From Candidatus Enterovibrio altilux (GTDB lineage Bacteria; Pseudomonadota; Gammaproteobacteria; Enterobacterales; Vibrionaceae), in NCBI RefSeq assembly GCF_002381345.1, contig NZ_CP020660.1:1116001-1180000 (forward strand): a stretch of DNA of 64,000 nt, written 5' to 3'. The position numbers and the translations under genes are program-made. Positions 43,779-55,800 of this stretch are shown here, piece by piece; within the stretch, counting starts at the first letter, position 1, and every line of letters begins with the position of its first letter. The notes below the pieces were generated by a model. The model did not search any database and was not told where the DNA came from. It worked only from the letters and a program-made list of their open reading frames with translations.

Positions 43779-44810
43779 TCAGTTGTGGACATGAAGTTCT
43801 GTGTTCAATTTTGTCGCTAATTTATTGGTGAGACATTGAATATTGCCAGTTACAGAATGACGGCGAAATAGAAGGTCAGGTTTATCAGCAAGATCTCGTG
43901 CTTTAACAATCCCTACTTCTGTACCACTTGCGTCTAACATAGTAACCTTAGTGCCTGCTGTGACGTAAAGACCAGCTTCAATAGTACAACGATCCCCTAA
44001 TGGGAATCCTAAACCTGCATTTGCACCCAATAAACTGTTTTCACCGATTGAAATAACCAACTGACCGCCACCACTAAGAGTACCCATGATAGAGGCACCG
44101 CCACCAATATCACTGCCGTTACCGATCATCACACCAGAAGGGATGCGCCCTTCAACCATGCTTGCGCCTTGAGTTCCTGCATTGAAGTTAATGAAACCTT
44201 CGTGCATAACTGTGGTGCCTTCACTTACGTACGCACCTAAGCGAACACGTGATGTATCAGCAATACGAACACCAGCCGGAACAATATAGTCTACCATTTT
44301 AGGAAATTTATCAACACAATATACAGTTAGTGTTTCGCCTGCTAAACGTGCGTCAATTTGACGTGCGGCTAGCTCAGGCAAATCGATAGGTCCCTTATTT
44401 GTCCAGGCGATATTATGTAATAGACTAAAAAGACCATCAAGTATAATGCAGTGTGGTTTTGCTAACCTCTGAGAGATTAGCTGGAGTTTTAAGAATCCTT
44501 CAGCTATGCTTCTTGGTTTTTCATCTTTAGCGAGTATAACTAATACTAATGGTTGGCTTGAAGCTGCAGCTTTTATTGCGAATTGTCCTGCTGTTTGTTG
44601 GTCTGCAGATATAAACGCAATTGCAATTGCATCGCATTGAGAAGCGTGAACTTCAATAGTATTGTTACTTTCTGTGTAAGTAGCGATAGTTGTCAATGAG
44701 GCGACAAGCTCGTCTGAAGGATTCATGACTGGAGCCGGAAAAAATGCTTCGATGATTTTTTCGTCTTTATTTTTAGTTGCGGTGCCAAGCGCTAGAGCAA
44801 AACTGGCCAT
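43779..44810 (-). CDS. dapD: tetrahydrodipicolinate N-succinyltransferase
   Basis: DapD succinylates tetrahydrodipicolinate using succinyl-CoA in the lysine and diaminopimelate pathway. The 343-residue protein is the longer Vibrio/Pseudomonas type, not the 274-residue E. coli type. It has an N-terminal alpha/beta region (MASFALALGTATKN) and a C-terminal left-handed beta-helix with hexapeptide-like repeats (SVVEGRI-like SMVEGRIPSGVMIGNGSDIGGG, GENSLLGANAGLGFPLGDRCTIEAG). KFPKMVDY and HEGFINFNAGTQG form the substrate region. It is a single gene, separated from neighbours by IS copies. Confidence 0.96.
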   Translation of the reverse strand: MASFALALGTATKNKDEKIIEAFFPAPVMNPSDELVASLTTIATYTESNNTIEVHASQCDAIAIAFISADQQTAGQFAIKAAASSQPLVLVILAKDEKPRSIAEGFLKLQLISQRLAKPHCIILDGLFSLLHNIAWTNKGPIDLPELAARQIDARLAGETLTVYCVDKFPKMVDYIVPAGVRIADTSRVRLGAYVSEGTTVMHEGFINFNAGTQGASMVEGRIPSGVMIGNGSDIGGGASIMGTLSGGGQLVISIGENSLLGANAGLGFPLGDRCTIEAGLYVTAGTKVTMLDASGTEVGIVKARDLADKPDLLFRRHSVTGNIQCLTNKLATKLNTELHVHN

Positions 44811-45056
44811 GCTGAAGGATCCCCTGATTTTTTTGCGTATCTCAATGATAGATTCTAAAATTATAAAATGGATTATGTATTCATTAAATTTGACCTAACG
44901 TAATATACTTGCTTCATTAGGAATGGTTATTATTGCTGCTATGTGAAGTGGATATTTTACATGAAGAACAACTTGTTGAATACATGACTCTTCTTTATAT
45001 ATCCACGCAAGGGAAGATGCTTATCCTATATCTTCAAGTAAACTTTACTGTTTAGA

Positions 45057-46094
45057 GGCTTTGTTCCCTAATTTGAGTTCAGATAGCCAATCTCAATATA
45101 ATAAATTATTAGACGGACGCTTTTTGCGCATACCTATTCCAGTCAGTTTATTGAACGCGCTTATAATGGTAGCAGTTTCGTCAATAAGGGCATTGTAATC
45201 CCATAGGCTCAATGTCTTACCGAATGGTTTTTTAATTTGTAACATTGTTGTCTCTAATAAAAAATATTGATGGTAACCATACCTCATTTTCCAATGTTCA
45301 TTTAAACAATATAATTGCTGGTAACTAATTGTTAATTTACACTAATAACCTTCTTCCCCAAAAGTTGCTTCTTTGCTTGGTAGAATGAGTGGAACCGTAT
45401 GTTTAATGCGAACGGTTTGGCAACACGGTTAGGTGTGGTAAGCGCTATCACTTTATCTTGCATGGGTTTTTCGGCGGGGCAGTTTGCGTCAGATTCGTCA
45501 TTTTTCATTAATACCATGCTTTTTTATTTGTTATTCACCATTACTGTAAACTTTGCTCCCTACAGAATCAATGGCTAACTACTGAATGGCTCCTTTAATC
45601 TTAGTCTTGAATATGAGGATAACCGTTGAAGCTCGTTTGCTAATGCATGAATAATGAGGGCATCATAACGGCATTGAAAATATATTTTTGATTATGATAA
45701 CGGTTGTCATGGTTAAGTCGCTAAACAAATGAGGTCTTCTACTATTACTCGGGTTAACTTGATTTAATAGCTGAATGGCTTGTTGAATAACTCAGAATAT
45801 TAGCGAGCCAGAATTAATTAGAGCAGGATTATACTGCTTCCAGTGAATTATTTAGAGTAAATTAATAATTTAGCTTCCTAATTTAGAAAATTAAGCCTAT
45901 CAAAAATATAATATTTTAAATCACAAAAATTATTCGTAAGGACATTGAGCTTAAGAAAGTACAATGTAGATATTGACGAAACTGTCGCCATGATAAAAGC
46001 GTTACATAAGTCGACTGAGATAAGTATGCATAAAAAGAAAACGTGCGTTTAATAGTGAATCATGTTGAAATTTATCATCTTAATTCTAATTAGG
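45057..46094 (-). mobile_element. long-arm form of the IS, arm partly deleted
   Basis: The right terminus GGCTTTGTTCCCTAATTTGAG is at 45057. A minus-oriented transposase region with a deletion near 45480 follows, and the left terminus is at about 45899. A shortened plus-oriented arm of about 195 bases ends in TAGGAAACTAAGC. The arm's first 30-40 bases are unrecognisable, so the junction cannot be checked here. Confidence 0.8.
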
Positions 46095-46158
46095 AAACTA
46101 AGCTAAGCTCTGATGCAAAATGCTAAAATGATTGCTTACAATATTGAGAGGTTTTACT

Positions 46159-46638
46159 GTGCTTCTTATTTTACTGGTGATATTTATTACTGTGCCTATC
46201 ATTGAAATTGTACTTTTCACTCAAGTGAGTGATATATTTGGATGGTGGCTGACAGTTACGTTCATTTTACTCACTACGTTTGTGGGAGCATCTATAGTGC
46301 ATAGCCAAGGTATTCTAACCTTGTTGTTAGTTCAGCAACGGTTGCTGCAAGGTGAATTGCCTGCTGAGCAGATTATTAAAGGCATATTGCTGGCAGGTGC
46401 AGGCGTTCTTCTGTTAATGCCTGGATTTATGACTGATTCTATGGGTATGATCTTGTTGCTACCATGGTCACGAGTGTGGTTAACGAATCAAATTATAAGG
46501 CGAGTAAAAATAGCGGGTCTACAAAATAATTTCAATAGCGATCCGTTTAAAAAGGATGACAGAGGTAAGTCTAATGGTAATGATACGTTTGAAGGTGAAT
46601 ATGAGCGTAAGAATGATGTTCAAGATCGTTTGAATTAA
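46159..46638 (+). CDS. fxsA: FxsA family membrane protein
   Basis: FxsA is a small inner-membrane protein, first known for relieving phage T7 exclusion by F plasmids. Its everyday role is unclear. GTG 46159 has GAGAGG seven bases upstream and gives 159 residues (158 in E. coli). A TTG at 46132 would add nine residues. Hydrophobic segments lie at about 1-20, 27-45, 70-90 and 95-110 (VPIIEIVLFTQVSDIFG, AGAGVLLLMPGFMTDSMGM). The cytoplasmic tail ends GNDTFEGEYERKND, the family signature. groES-groEL, which usually follow, are not here. Confidence 0.93.
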   Translation: MLLILLVIFITVPIIEIVLFTQVSDIFGWWLTVTFILLTTFVGASIVHSQGILTLLLVQQRLLQGELPAEQIIKGILLAGAGVLLLMPGFMTDSMGMILLLPWSRVWLTNQIIRRVKIAGLQNNFNSDPFKKDDRGKSNGNDTFEGEYERKNDVQDRLN

Positions 46639-46641
46639 ATT

Positions 46642-47535
46642 GGGTTCTGCTCCCTAATTCGAGTTCAGATAGCAAATTTCAACATGATGAACGATAGAAT
46701 ATTCGTATATTCAATGACATAGCTATTACAGTAGATCTCATAGTTGACCAAATTTTTTCAAAATACCATTAAGAAGTTTGCAAGGATTCATTAATTTTGT
46801 GTTTAAACTTGTCCAACTACTATTGCTATGTTCTCATTATTCATGCATTAGTAAGTGAGTTCAAACGGTTATTGTCGCGTTCAAGACCACGATTAAAAGA
46901 GCCATCCAGTCGTTAGTCATTGATGTTACGGGGGCTGAAGTCTACAGTGAAGTCGAATGACAAGTAAAAATTTTGGCACTGACGGTGAACGTTGAGTCTG
47001 GAGCAAATTACATTTAATAGTACAATAAACATGCATGAAATTATTGCTGCTGAGTTTAGTGCATTAAATGCGACTGACGGTGACGTACTGTCTAATTTGT
47101 TTAAACAGATTTGCGAAGAATCAATGAAATATCCGGCGGTGGTGCCTATGATACCAGACAGAGTTACCAAACCGTTCGTATTAGACGAGTGGCTCCATTC
47201 ACCCCATTAAGAAAAGAAACAATTTTTTGGAAATGAGGTTATTCGTGTAATTTAGCGATCAATTACCAGAGGTGATATGGTTCAAATCAGCATTGAAAAA
47301 TGAAGTATGATTACCATAGGCTTGACCTATTAGAGACGGTAATGTTTCGAATTAAAAAACTACCCAAAGGGACATTGAGCCTAAAAGATGCTAACGCCAA
47401 GATTGACTAAACCTCTGCAATAATAAAAGTATAAAATAAGCTGGCAACGATAAGTATGTCTAAAACGCAAGCGATAGTCTAATAGTGGATCATGTTAAGA
47501 TTTGCTATTTAAACTTGAATTAGGAAATAAAATCC
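46642..47535 (+). mobile_element. IS copy with right-end scrap at left, 5' part deleted
   Basis: 46642-46702 is a minus-oriented right terminus (GGGTTCTGCTCCCTAATTCG). It joins a plus-oriented transposase region, starting near the FSDLAIT codons, that runs to the right terminus at 47535. This looks like a long-arm copy that lost most of the arm and the whole left end. The two outer ends are inverted right termini. Confidence 0.82.
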
Positions 47536-47636
47536 ATAAATAGGGGAAAATAGTCGTCATATTAATCCCGTTTCTGCATTATCACATTAGATGCACGGAA
47601 TAGGTTAAGAATGTTTCTTCCTTTACTGAGGTTCTT

Positions 47637-48440
47637 ATGTATAAAATCATTGCGTCTGATCTCGATGGCACATTACTCATGCCTGACCACAAGATCGCAC
47701 CCTACACCCGCGATGTACTACAACGCTTGCACAATGACGGTGCATATTTTGTATTTGCGACCGGCCGCCATCACATTGACGTGGCAAATATTCGTACCAA
47801 TGTTGGCATTCCGGCGTTTATGATCACTTCCAATGGAGCGCGAGGACATGATGCAGATGACAACCTCGTATTTAGTCATAACATTGAGCCAACCGTGGTT
47901 GCAAAATTAATTAAAATGGTGAAAGATGACGAAACCATCACTATTCATATATATCGTGAAAATGACTGGTTACTCAATCGCAGTGATGAAAATTTGATAA
48001 AATATTACCAAAAATTTGGCTTCAGATTCACGTATTTTGATCCAGTAAGTCCTCCGTTAGAAGACATCGCGAAAATGTTTTTCACCCGTCGTAATCATGA
48101 TTATCTAATCAGCTACGAAAAAGCTATCATTGACAAGTTCAGTGGCCAAGTGAGTGTCGCGTTCTCTACACCATTCAGCTTGGAAGTGATGGCTGCCGGT
48201 GTATCAAAAGGTGAAGCACTCAAAGTCGTTGCAGAATTACAAGGCTATAGCCTTGATGACTGTATTGCGTTTGGGGACGGCATGAATGACGTAGAAATGC
48301 TTAGTGCCGCTAAAAAAGGATTAATAATGGAAACTGCGCATGCTCGTGTAAAAGCAGCACTACCAAATAACGAAGTGATTGGTAGTCATGTTGATGAAGC
48401 CGTTGCATGCTACTTAGAAAAATATCTGCTCAAAGTCTAG
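47637..48440 (+). CDS. yigL: HAD-superfamily phosphatase, YigL type
   Basis: This is a cytoplasmic Cof-type hydrolase. E. coli YigL dephosphorylates sugar phosphates and pyridoxal phosphate. The 267-residue protein has motif I DLDGTLLMPDH with the nucleophile Asp8 region, FATGRHHIDV, ITSNGAR (motif II), the C2 cap (about 85-190), VSKGEAL (Lys, motif III) and AFGDGMNDVEML (motif IV). It matches YigL along its length (266 aa). It stands alone between IS copies. Confidence 0.93.
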   Translation: MYKIIASDLDGTLLMPDHKIAPYTRDVLQRLHNDGAYFVFATGRHHIDVANIRTNVGIPAFMITSNGARGHDADDNLVFSHNIEPTVVAKLIKMVKDDETITIHIYRENDWLLNRSDENLIKYYQKFGFRFTYFDPVSPPLEDIAKMFFTRRNHDYLISYEKAIIDKFSGQVSVAFSTPFSLEVMAAGVSKGEALKVVAELQGYSLDDCIAFGDGMNDVEMLSAAKKGLIMETAHARVKAALPNNEVIGSHVDEAVACYLEKYLLKV

Positions 48441-48606
48441 TTAAGACTTGCTAACCGTTACTCAGTTCCTGATTCCCTGTCGGGCGGGACGGTGGACGGT
48501 GAGCAATCACCAAGTAAAATTAAATAGGCATCAAATTACAATTAAAAAATAAGGTGGTGTTAACAGAACCAGCTAAGTTTGGCATTTAAACTTAAAAAAT
48601 TACAAA

Positions 48607-49110
48607 AATTGATTTTTTAAACAAAAGAAGTCAATTATTAATCTATGCTCTAACTAACTAGATTTATTGAAATATTTAGGTTTATAAATAAGTCTTGCTA
48701 TAAAATAACTAACTGGAGGTAGTATAATCAAGCTTGAATTAATCAGGATTCACTCGCATACTGGATTGATGAAGAAGCCGTGTAGCTATGGAATCAAACT
48801 ACATCGGATAGTCATAGAAAACTTTGTTCATTCAGAGGCTTAGTCATTACGGTGGCTTTCATGGTGAAACGTGTATTTTCAATAATTCATCAGTTTTGTT
48901 TTTTAAACTTGCTTAACTGTCATTGTTATGCTTTCACTATTCATGCATTCGCAAACGAACCAAAATGGTTAATTCGCGTTCAATGCGAAGACTAAAAGAT
49001 CCATTCAGTACTTATTCATTAATTCTACAGAGCTAAAAATTTACAGCGAAGGTGAGATAGTAAGTAAAAAAGCATGGCACTGATGAGAAACGGCTAGTCT
49101 AGCATACATG
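48607..49110 (+). mobile_element. 5' part of an IS903-group copy, interrupted
   Basis: A degenerate left end at 48607 (GATTTTTTAAACAAAAG, then AATTATTAATCTATGCTC) starts the copy. It continues through the transposase 5' half to GGCTAGTCTAGC, where a minus-strand element begins. The 3' half is not found on the far side. Confidence 0.82.
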
Positions 49111-50382
49111 GGCTTTATTTTTTAATTTGAGCTCAGAGAATAAATTTCAACATGATTAATAATTAAACAATTACTTTTATTTTAGGCATACATAACCAGC
49201 CAGCTTATTTAACGCTTTTATTATATCTTAAGTTTCGTTAATCTGAGCATTATAACCTCTGAAGCTCAATGTTCCTTCAAGTAGTTTTTTGACTCGAAAC
49301 ATTGCCGTCTCTTATAGGAAACGTTTATGGTAACTACACTTCGTTTTTTCAATGCTAATTTGAACCGTATAACTTCTGATAACGGATGCTCAATTATACG
49401 GATGACCTCATTCCCAAAAAGTTGCTCCTTTCTGAGTGGGATGAGTGAAACTGTTCGTTTAATACGAACGGTTTCGTAACATTATTTGGTGCCGTAAGCA
49501 CTATCGGATGATCTTTCATTGATTGTTCAGCAGGTCTGTTTAAATAAGTTAAATAGCACTTTACCGCCCGTCATATTTGATGCACTTAACTCAGCAGTAA
49601 TAATTTCATGCGTATTTATATCTCCGCTAAATATGACTTACGTCAAACTTGCCGTTTTTCACTAGACCATGCTTTTTTACCTTCCATTTTCTTTCACTGC
49701 AGACTTTGAACCTCGTAGAATTAATGGTTAAGTGCTGGATGCTTCCTTTATTCTTTATCTTAAGCGTGATGTTAACTGTTTTATCTCGTTTGCTAACGCA
49801 TGAACAGTGAGGGTACAACAATGGCCATGGAGAAAGCTTGAAAACAGAATTAATAAATTTTTGTAGACTTTTCAATGGTATTGAAAGCATGTATTTAATC
49901 ATGAAGGCCGTTGTAATGGTTAAGTAACTAAATAAACGAGGTTTTCCATGATTATTTTGTTTAGTTTGATTTCATAGCTGAATGGCTTATTCATCAATTC
50001 AGTATGTTAGAAAATCACGATTGATTAAAGCTTGATTATACTGCTTCTAGCTAGTTATTTTGTAGCGAACATTGTTCATAGACCTGAATGTTTAAGCGAG
50101 CCTAACTGTTTAGAGTGTTGATCAAAAATTTACTTCCTTTATTTAGAAAATAAAGTTGGCTACCATAAACGTTCTCTAGCAGAAAAAGTAATGATTTGAA
50201 TTAAAAATTACTGGTAGGAACATTGAGCCTAAGGGAGGCTAATGCTTAGATTAACGAAATTTACGCCATGATGGAATCGTTAAATAAGTTGATAAGGTTA
50301 GATATGTTTCAAACGAAGCAATGGTCTCATAGCGAATCATGTTAAAATTGATTATCTGAGTTTGAATTAGGAAAGAAAATTG
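49111..50382 (-). mobile_element. best-preserved long-arm copy of the IS (1272 bp)
   Basis: The left arm is 49111-49334 (GGCTTTATTTTTTAATTTG to CGTTTATGGTAAC). The rest of a minus-oriented transposase region follows, and the internal left terminus ends ATTTAGAAAATAAAGT at about 50157. The right arm is 50159-50382 (GGCTACCATAAACG to GAATTAGGAAAGAAAATTGC). Both arms are 224 bp and are inverted copies of the same IS 3' end, including the segment encoding the transposase's last catalytic Glu (YHKRSLSETAMFRVK). No frame exceeds 91 codons. Confidence 0.92.
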
Positions 50383-50507
50383 CTTGAGTGAGACCATGAT
50401 GTCAGGAGTAAACGTTAGTCCTGGCATGGGAACAACCACCAGACCTACGGGTATCATTGTAGGAAAAAGAAAACAAACCGCATGATCTCTCTCTCGTTTC
50501 TACAAAA

Positions 50508-51167
50508 TTATACAGGCTGAATATAATAATAAATTGCCAAAAAATGCAGAACTGTGCCTCCAAGTACAAATAAATGCCAAATAGCATGATTGTAGGGAAT
50601 TGTACGTTTCACGTAAAAAATTACACCTGACGAATACACTATTCCCCCTGCCAATAGTAGCAATAATCCTTGTATAGCAACCACTTGAGCAAGCTGATAA
50701 ATCACGCTCAATGATAGCCAACCCATGACAAGGTAAATTACTAACGACAACTTGTTAAAATGATATATAAAGAAGATTTTCAATGTCACACCTACTAGTG
50801 CAATGCTCCAAATTAATGTCATAATAATTACCGCCAAGGGTGTTCTAAGGCTGATCAACATAAATGGCGTATGCGTACCTGCGATAAGTAAGTAGATGGC
50901 GCAGTGATCGAAGATTTTTAGTGTGTGTTTTGCATTGGAAGAGGAAATAGCATGATAAAGTGTAGATGCAAAATAGAGCAAAATGATGCTAATGCCGTAA
51001 ACGCTGTAGCTTGTAATAGTTAACGTATTAGCTTCGGCATTAAACGCTTTTATCAATAAAAAAATTAAGCCAAACACACCAAATACTATGCCTAAACAGT
51101 GGCTAACACTGCTTGCTATCTCTTCTTTGATAGAATATTTAGACTTTGTTGGTGTAACAGTTATCAT
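50508..51167 (-). CDS. trhA: hemolysin III family membrane protein
   Basis: TrhA (YqfA) is an inner-membrane protein of the PAQR/hemolysin III family. In E. coli it is tied to membrane energetics and lipid homeostasis. 219 residues, the E. coli length, with seven hydrophobic segments. Family residues are present: [12 protein letters not shown] near the N-terminus, [26 protein letters not shown] and [21 protein letters not shown] at the end. These supply the His and Asp of the proposed metal site. It lies between two IS copies. Confidence 0.93.
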   Translation of the reverse strand: MITVTPTKSKYSIKEEIASSVSHCLGIVFGVFGLIFLLIKAFNAEANTLTITSYSVYGISIILLYFASTLYHAISSSNAKHTLKIFDHCAIYLLIAGTHTPFMLISLRTPLAVIIMTLIWSIALVGVTLKIFFIYHFNKLSLVIYLVMGWLSLSVIYQLAQVVAIQGLLLLLAGGIVYSSGVIFYVKRTIPYNHAIWHLFVLGGTVLHFLAIYYYIQPV

Positions 51168-51537
51168 CAGGTAGTCATCCTGTTATTGATGTATCAACAT
51201 GATTATGACACATTTGAGCGTACAAATGTAAGCTTAAAAATAAGATGCTCTCTCCCGTAAATTAATCTCAAAGCTGCATAAGTGCTTGTTGATGCGAATG
51301 TGGGTCATGTATGTAATCAGTGTGTGATTTAAAGGGAGTACTTATGTTTAATCTATGCACTAATGACTTTGTTATCTATTACGTTTTCTTGAAATATTCG
51401 CCTGTTTTTTATTGAATTAGTTCAAACGAGTGAAAAAAAGTAAATTTTTCTCTCAACGAGGTGCATATAAACTTGCCAACAATCATTTATTATCTATATA
51501 TGTATCATATATATTAACCTTATTTGTATACCACAAG
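51168..51537. other. gene-free stretch upstream of trhA
   Basis: AT-rich DNA between the trhA start and the next IS copy. It presumably includes the trhA promoter. I see no gene, RNA gene or IS-derived sequence. Confidence 0.5.
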
Positions 51538-52727
51538 ACTTTGTTTCTTCCTTCGAGTTTAGATAGCCAATCTCAATATGATTAACTATGAAACGAGAGT
51601 TTTTATTTTGGGCATACTTAGTCATGTCAGCTTATTGAATACTTTTATCCAGGCGTCAGTTTCGCTAATCTGAGTTGTGTCATTCCTTAGGCTTAATGTC
51701 CCTCTGAGTAGCTTTTTGATTAAAATCAGTGCAGTTTCTGTTAGGGAATGTTTATAATAACCAGTTTTATTCGCTAAATCGTGGAACTTAATTTTCAAGG
51801 AACACTTTAAACAACTAGTTTCATCTAAATATTCAAGTAGGTGAATAATTTTTGTTACAAAAAAACTAACTGGAAGAAGTATAATCAAGTTTTAACCAAT
51901 CTAGGCTCACTAATATATTGGATTGATGCAAAAACTATTTCACGATGTAATCAAACTAAGTGGGGGGGCAATTATAGGAGACCTCGTTTATTTAGTGACT
52001 GAGCCATTACGACGGGCCCTATGGTTAAACGAGTATTTTCATTGCCATTGAGAGGTCTGCAAGAATTCATTAATGCTGTTTTCAAACTTGTTCAATGGTC
52101 GTTGTCATGTCCGTACTGTTTATGCATTATCAAGCGAGCCAAAATGGTTAACGTCGCATTCAAGACGAAGACTAAAGGACTCATCCGACTTTTAACTATT
52201 CATTCTGCGAAACGAAAAATTTATGGTGAAGGCGAATGTTAAGTAAAAATACATGATAAGGATGGAAAACAGGGAATCTTGCGTAAGTTACATTTGGCGA
52301 TGGATATAAATACGCATGAAATCATTACTGCTAAGTTCAGTGTATTAAAGGTGCCTGACCTGCTTAAACAGCTCCGCTGAAAAATCAATGAAATATTAGG
52401 TAATGGTGCTTACGATGCTAGACAATATTACGAAATCGGTCGAATTGAGCGAAAAACATTTGGGAACCAAATTATCTGCGTAATTTAGCGGTCAGTTATA
52501 CGGTTCAAATTAGCATTGAAAAATGAGGTATAATTACCATAAACATTATCTACCAGAGCCGGTAATGCTTTGAATCAAATACGGTTCGGAGGGACATGGA
52601 GCGTAAGGGATCACAATACTGAGATTATTGAAATCTACGCTATTAAGCATGCCTAAAACGCAAGTGATGGTCTAGTAGTTCATCGTGTGGTGATTTGCGG
52701 TCTAAACTTGAATTAGAAAACGAAGCC
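51538..52727 (+). mobile_element. long-arm form of the IS (1190 bp)
   Basis: The inverted arm is 51538-51762, ending TTTATAATAACC. The internal left terminus AGTTTTATTCGCTAAATC follows. The transposase region and right terminus (AATTAGAAAACGAAGCC) run to 52727. It has small deletions around 52340 and 52600 and a run of seven G at about 51962. It is the most complete plus-oriented long-arm copy after 27094-28347. Confidence 0.9.
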
Positions 52728-52835
52728 CGTCGCAATGAAACAAAAAAGCTGCTCCGTATAGATAACGACTCATGTTACAAAAGTTATTATTTATCACTTT
52801 ATTATGGATGCATGCAGCCGTGGTTTCACCAATGA

Positions 52836-55800
52836 TTAACCAAGTTTAACGCGCGCATTGCGAAACATACGCATCCATGGACTGTCTTCGCCCCAGTTAT
52901 CTGGGTGCCATGAATTTGCTACAGTACGGAATACTCGTTCTGGATGTGGCATCATGATTGTCACACGGCCATCAAGTGTTGTGAGACCAGTAATACCATG
53001 TAATGAGCCATTTGGGTTTGCTGGATAAGTTTCGGTTACGTTACCAAAATTATCTAAGTAACGCAGTGCCACGGTGCCTGATTGCTCAAGAGCCATCAGA
53101 TGCTCAGCATTGCGTACTTCCATGCGGCCTTCACCATGAGAAACCGTAATTGGCATTCTTGAGCCTGCCATTCCGCTTAAAAATAATGATGGAGTTTCTT
53201 GAACTTCCACTAAGCTACAACGTGCTTCAAAACGCTCAGACTCATTGCATACAAAACGTGGCCATAAATTAGCACCTAGAATTAAGTTATGTAAATTTGA
53301 AAGCATTTGACAACCATTACATACCCCTAACGCAAACGAATCGCCACGATGGAAGAAGTGTTCAAATTGATCACGTACCATATCGTTGAATAGGATAGAT
53401 TTAGCCCAACCTTCACCAGCACCTAATACATCTCCGTATGAAAAACCGCCACATGCCACGAGACCATTAAAATCTTTTAGCGTCGTTTGTTTGCTTAATA
53501 TATCGCTCATGTGCACGTCTTTCGTAGTGAAACCAGCGCGGTCAAATGCCGCTGCCATTTCAACGTGAGAATTGACACCTTGTTCACGCAAAATAGCCAT
53601 CTGAGGACGAGCACCCATTGCGATAAAAGGTGCTGCAATATCTTCTTCAAGATTGAATGACAACATGGCGTTTAATCCAGGATTTGTTACGTCTTGTTTA
53701 GTCGCGAACTCTTGGTCAGCACAGCTAGGGTTATCCCGTATTGTTTGCATTTGGTGCGTAGTTTCAGCCCAAATAGTACGAAGTTCAGTGCGATTTTGCT
53801 CAAAAACCAGTGTATTATTATTCCAGATACGTATCATATCATCATCACTGAGCGTACCAATAATGTGGCTACAACTTGCCAAACCATACGCACCCAGCGT
53901 TGATTGAACTGCATCCAACTGATCAGCATGCACTTGAACCACCGCTCCCAACTCTTCATTAAACAGTGCAGCAAGTGCATCATCGCATTCGCCTTTTACA
54001 GACAAGGCATGAATATCCACTTCCAGACCAATATGACCAGCGAAGGCCATTTCAGCTAAGGTGACATATAAACCACCGTCGCTACGATCATGGTATGCCA
54101 GTAATCTCTCGTCACGGACCAAAATTTGCATGGCATTGAAGAAACCTTTCAATAGTTCAGGGTTATCAACATCAGCAGATTTATCGCCCAACTGCTTGTA
54201 AACTTGTGTCAAGGCGGTTGCACCCATGCGGTTTTGACCTTGACCCAAATCGACTAAAATTAGTGCACTATTGCCTTTGTCTGTGCGAAGTTGAGGGGTG
54301 ACGGTTTTACGCACATCTTCAACACGACCAAACGCAGTAATAACTAATGACAGAGGCGCAATATTTTCTTTTTGTTCGCCACTTTGCTCCCAACTGGTTT
54401 TCATCGACATTGAATCTTTGCCGACGGAAATCGTCAAATCCAGAGCAGGACATAGTTCTTCGCTGATAGCTTTAACTGCTTCGTAAAGACCAGCATCTTC
54501 ACCAGGGTGACCCGCAGCTGCCATCCAATTCGCTGATAAGTTGATGCGTTTTAAATCACCAATGTCTGCACACGCGATATTTGTTAGGGATTCAGCCACT
54601 GCTAAGCGTGCTGATGCAGCAAAATTCAACAGTGCAACTGGCGCACGCTCACCCATCGACATTGCTTCACCATGGTAAGTATTGTAGCTTGCAGCCGTTA
54701 CAGCACAGTTTGCAACGGGTACTTGCCAAGGGCCAACCATTTGGTCACGTGTAACAAGCCCCGTTACGGAACGATCACTGATGGTGATAAGGAACGTTTT
54801 TTCTGCAACAGCAGGCAGACGCAACACGAGTTGTGACGCTTCTGCAATTGAAATCCCTGAGCGCTCAATTTCCTGACCTTCCACTGTCCGAGCTTGCACA
54901 TTACGGTGCATTTTCGGTGGTTTGCCGAGTAGAATATCAAGCGGCATATTGATAGGTGTGTTATTAAAATAATCATCTTCTAATACGAGACAACGTTTTT
55001 TTGTCGCTTCACCTACCACAGTATATGGCGCACGCTCGCGTTTACATATTGCACTGAACACATTCATATTTTCTGGTGCTATGGCTATTACATAGCGTTC
55101 TTGAGATTCATTACACCAGATCTCAAGTGGACTCATGCCTGGCTCGTCGTTCGGTACATTACGAAGTTGGAATTTACCACCACGCCCGCCATCATAGATA
55201 AGTTCTGGCAGTGCATTTGAAATACCACCAGCGCCCACATCGTGGATAAAGGCGATTGGATTGCTTTCACCCAATTGCCAACAACGGTCGATAACTTCCT
55301 GACAACGTCGTTCCATCTCTGGGTTTTCACGCTGAACAGAAGCAAAGTCCAAATTTTCAGCTGATTGCCCAGATGCCATTGATGACGCCGTACTTCCGCC
55401 CAAACCTATATTCATTGCTGGGCCGCCAAGCAAAATCAGTTTTGCGCCAACGGGTATTTCTTTTTTCTGTACGTGCTGGTCACGAATGTTACCCATACCA
55501 CCTGCAATCATTATTGGCTTATGATAACCACGCACTTCTTTGCCGTTGTGTGACGTAATTTTTGCTTCATAGGTCCGAAAATAACCAAGTAAATTAGGAC
55601 GTCCAAATTCGTTATTGAATGCAGCGCATCCCAATGGACCTTCTAACATGATATCTAGTGCATTAACAATGCAGTTTGGTTTGCCAAAATCGGTTTCCCA
55701 AGGTTGTTCGAAGCCAGGTATACGAAGGTTAGATACTGAGAAACCGACAAGGCCAGCTTTAGGTTTACCACCTATGCCCGTCGCGCCTTCATCTCTAATT

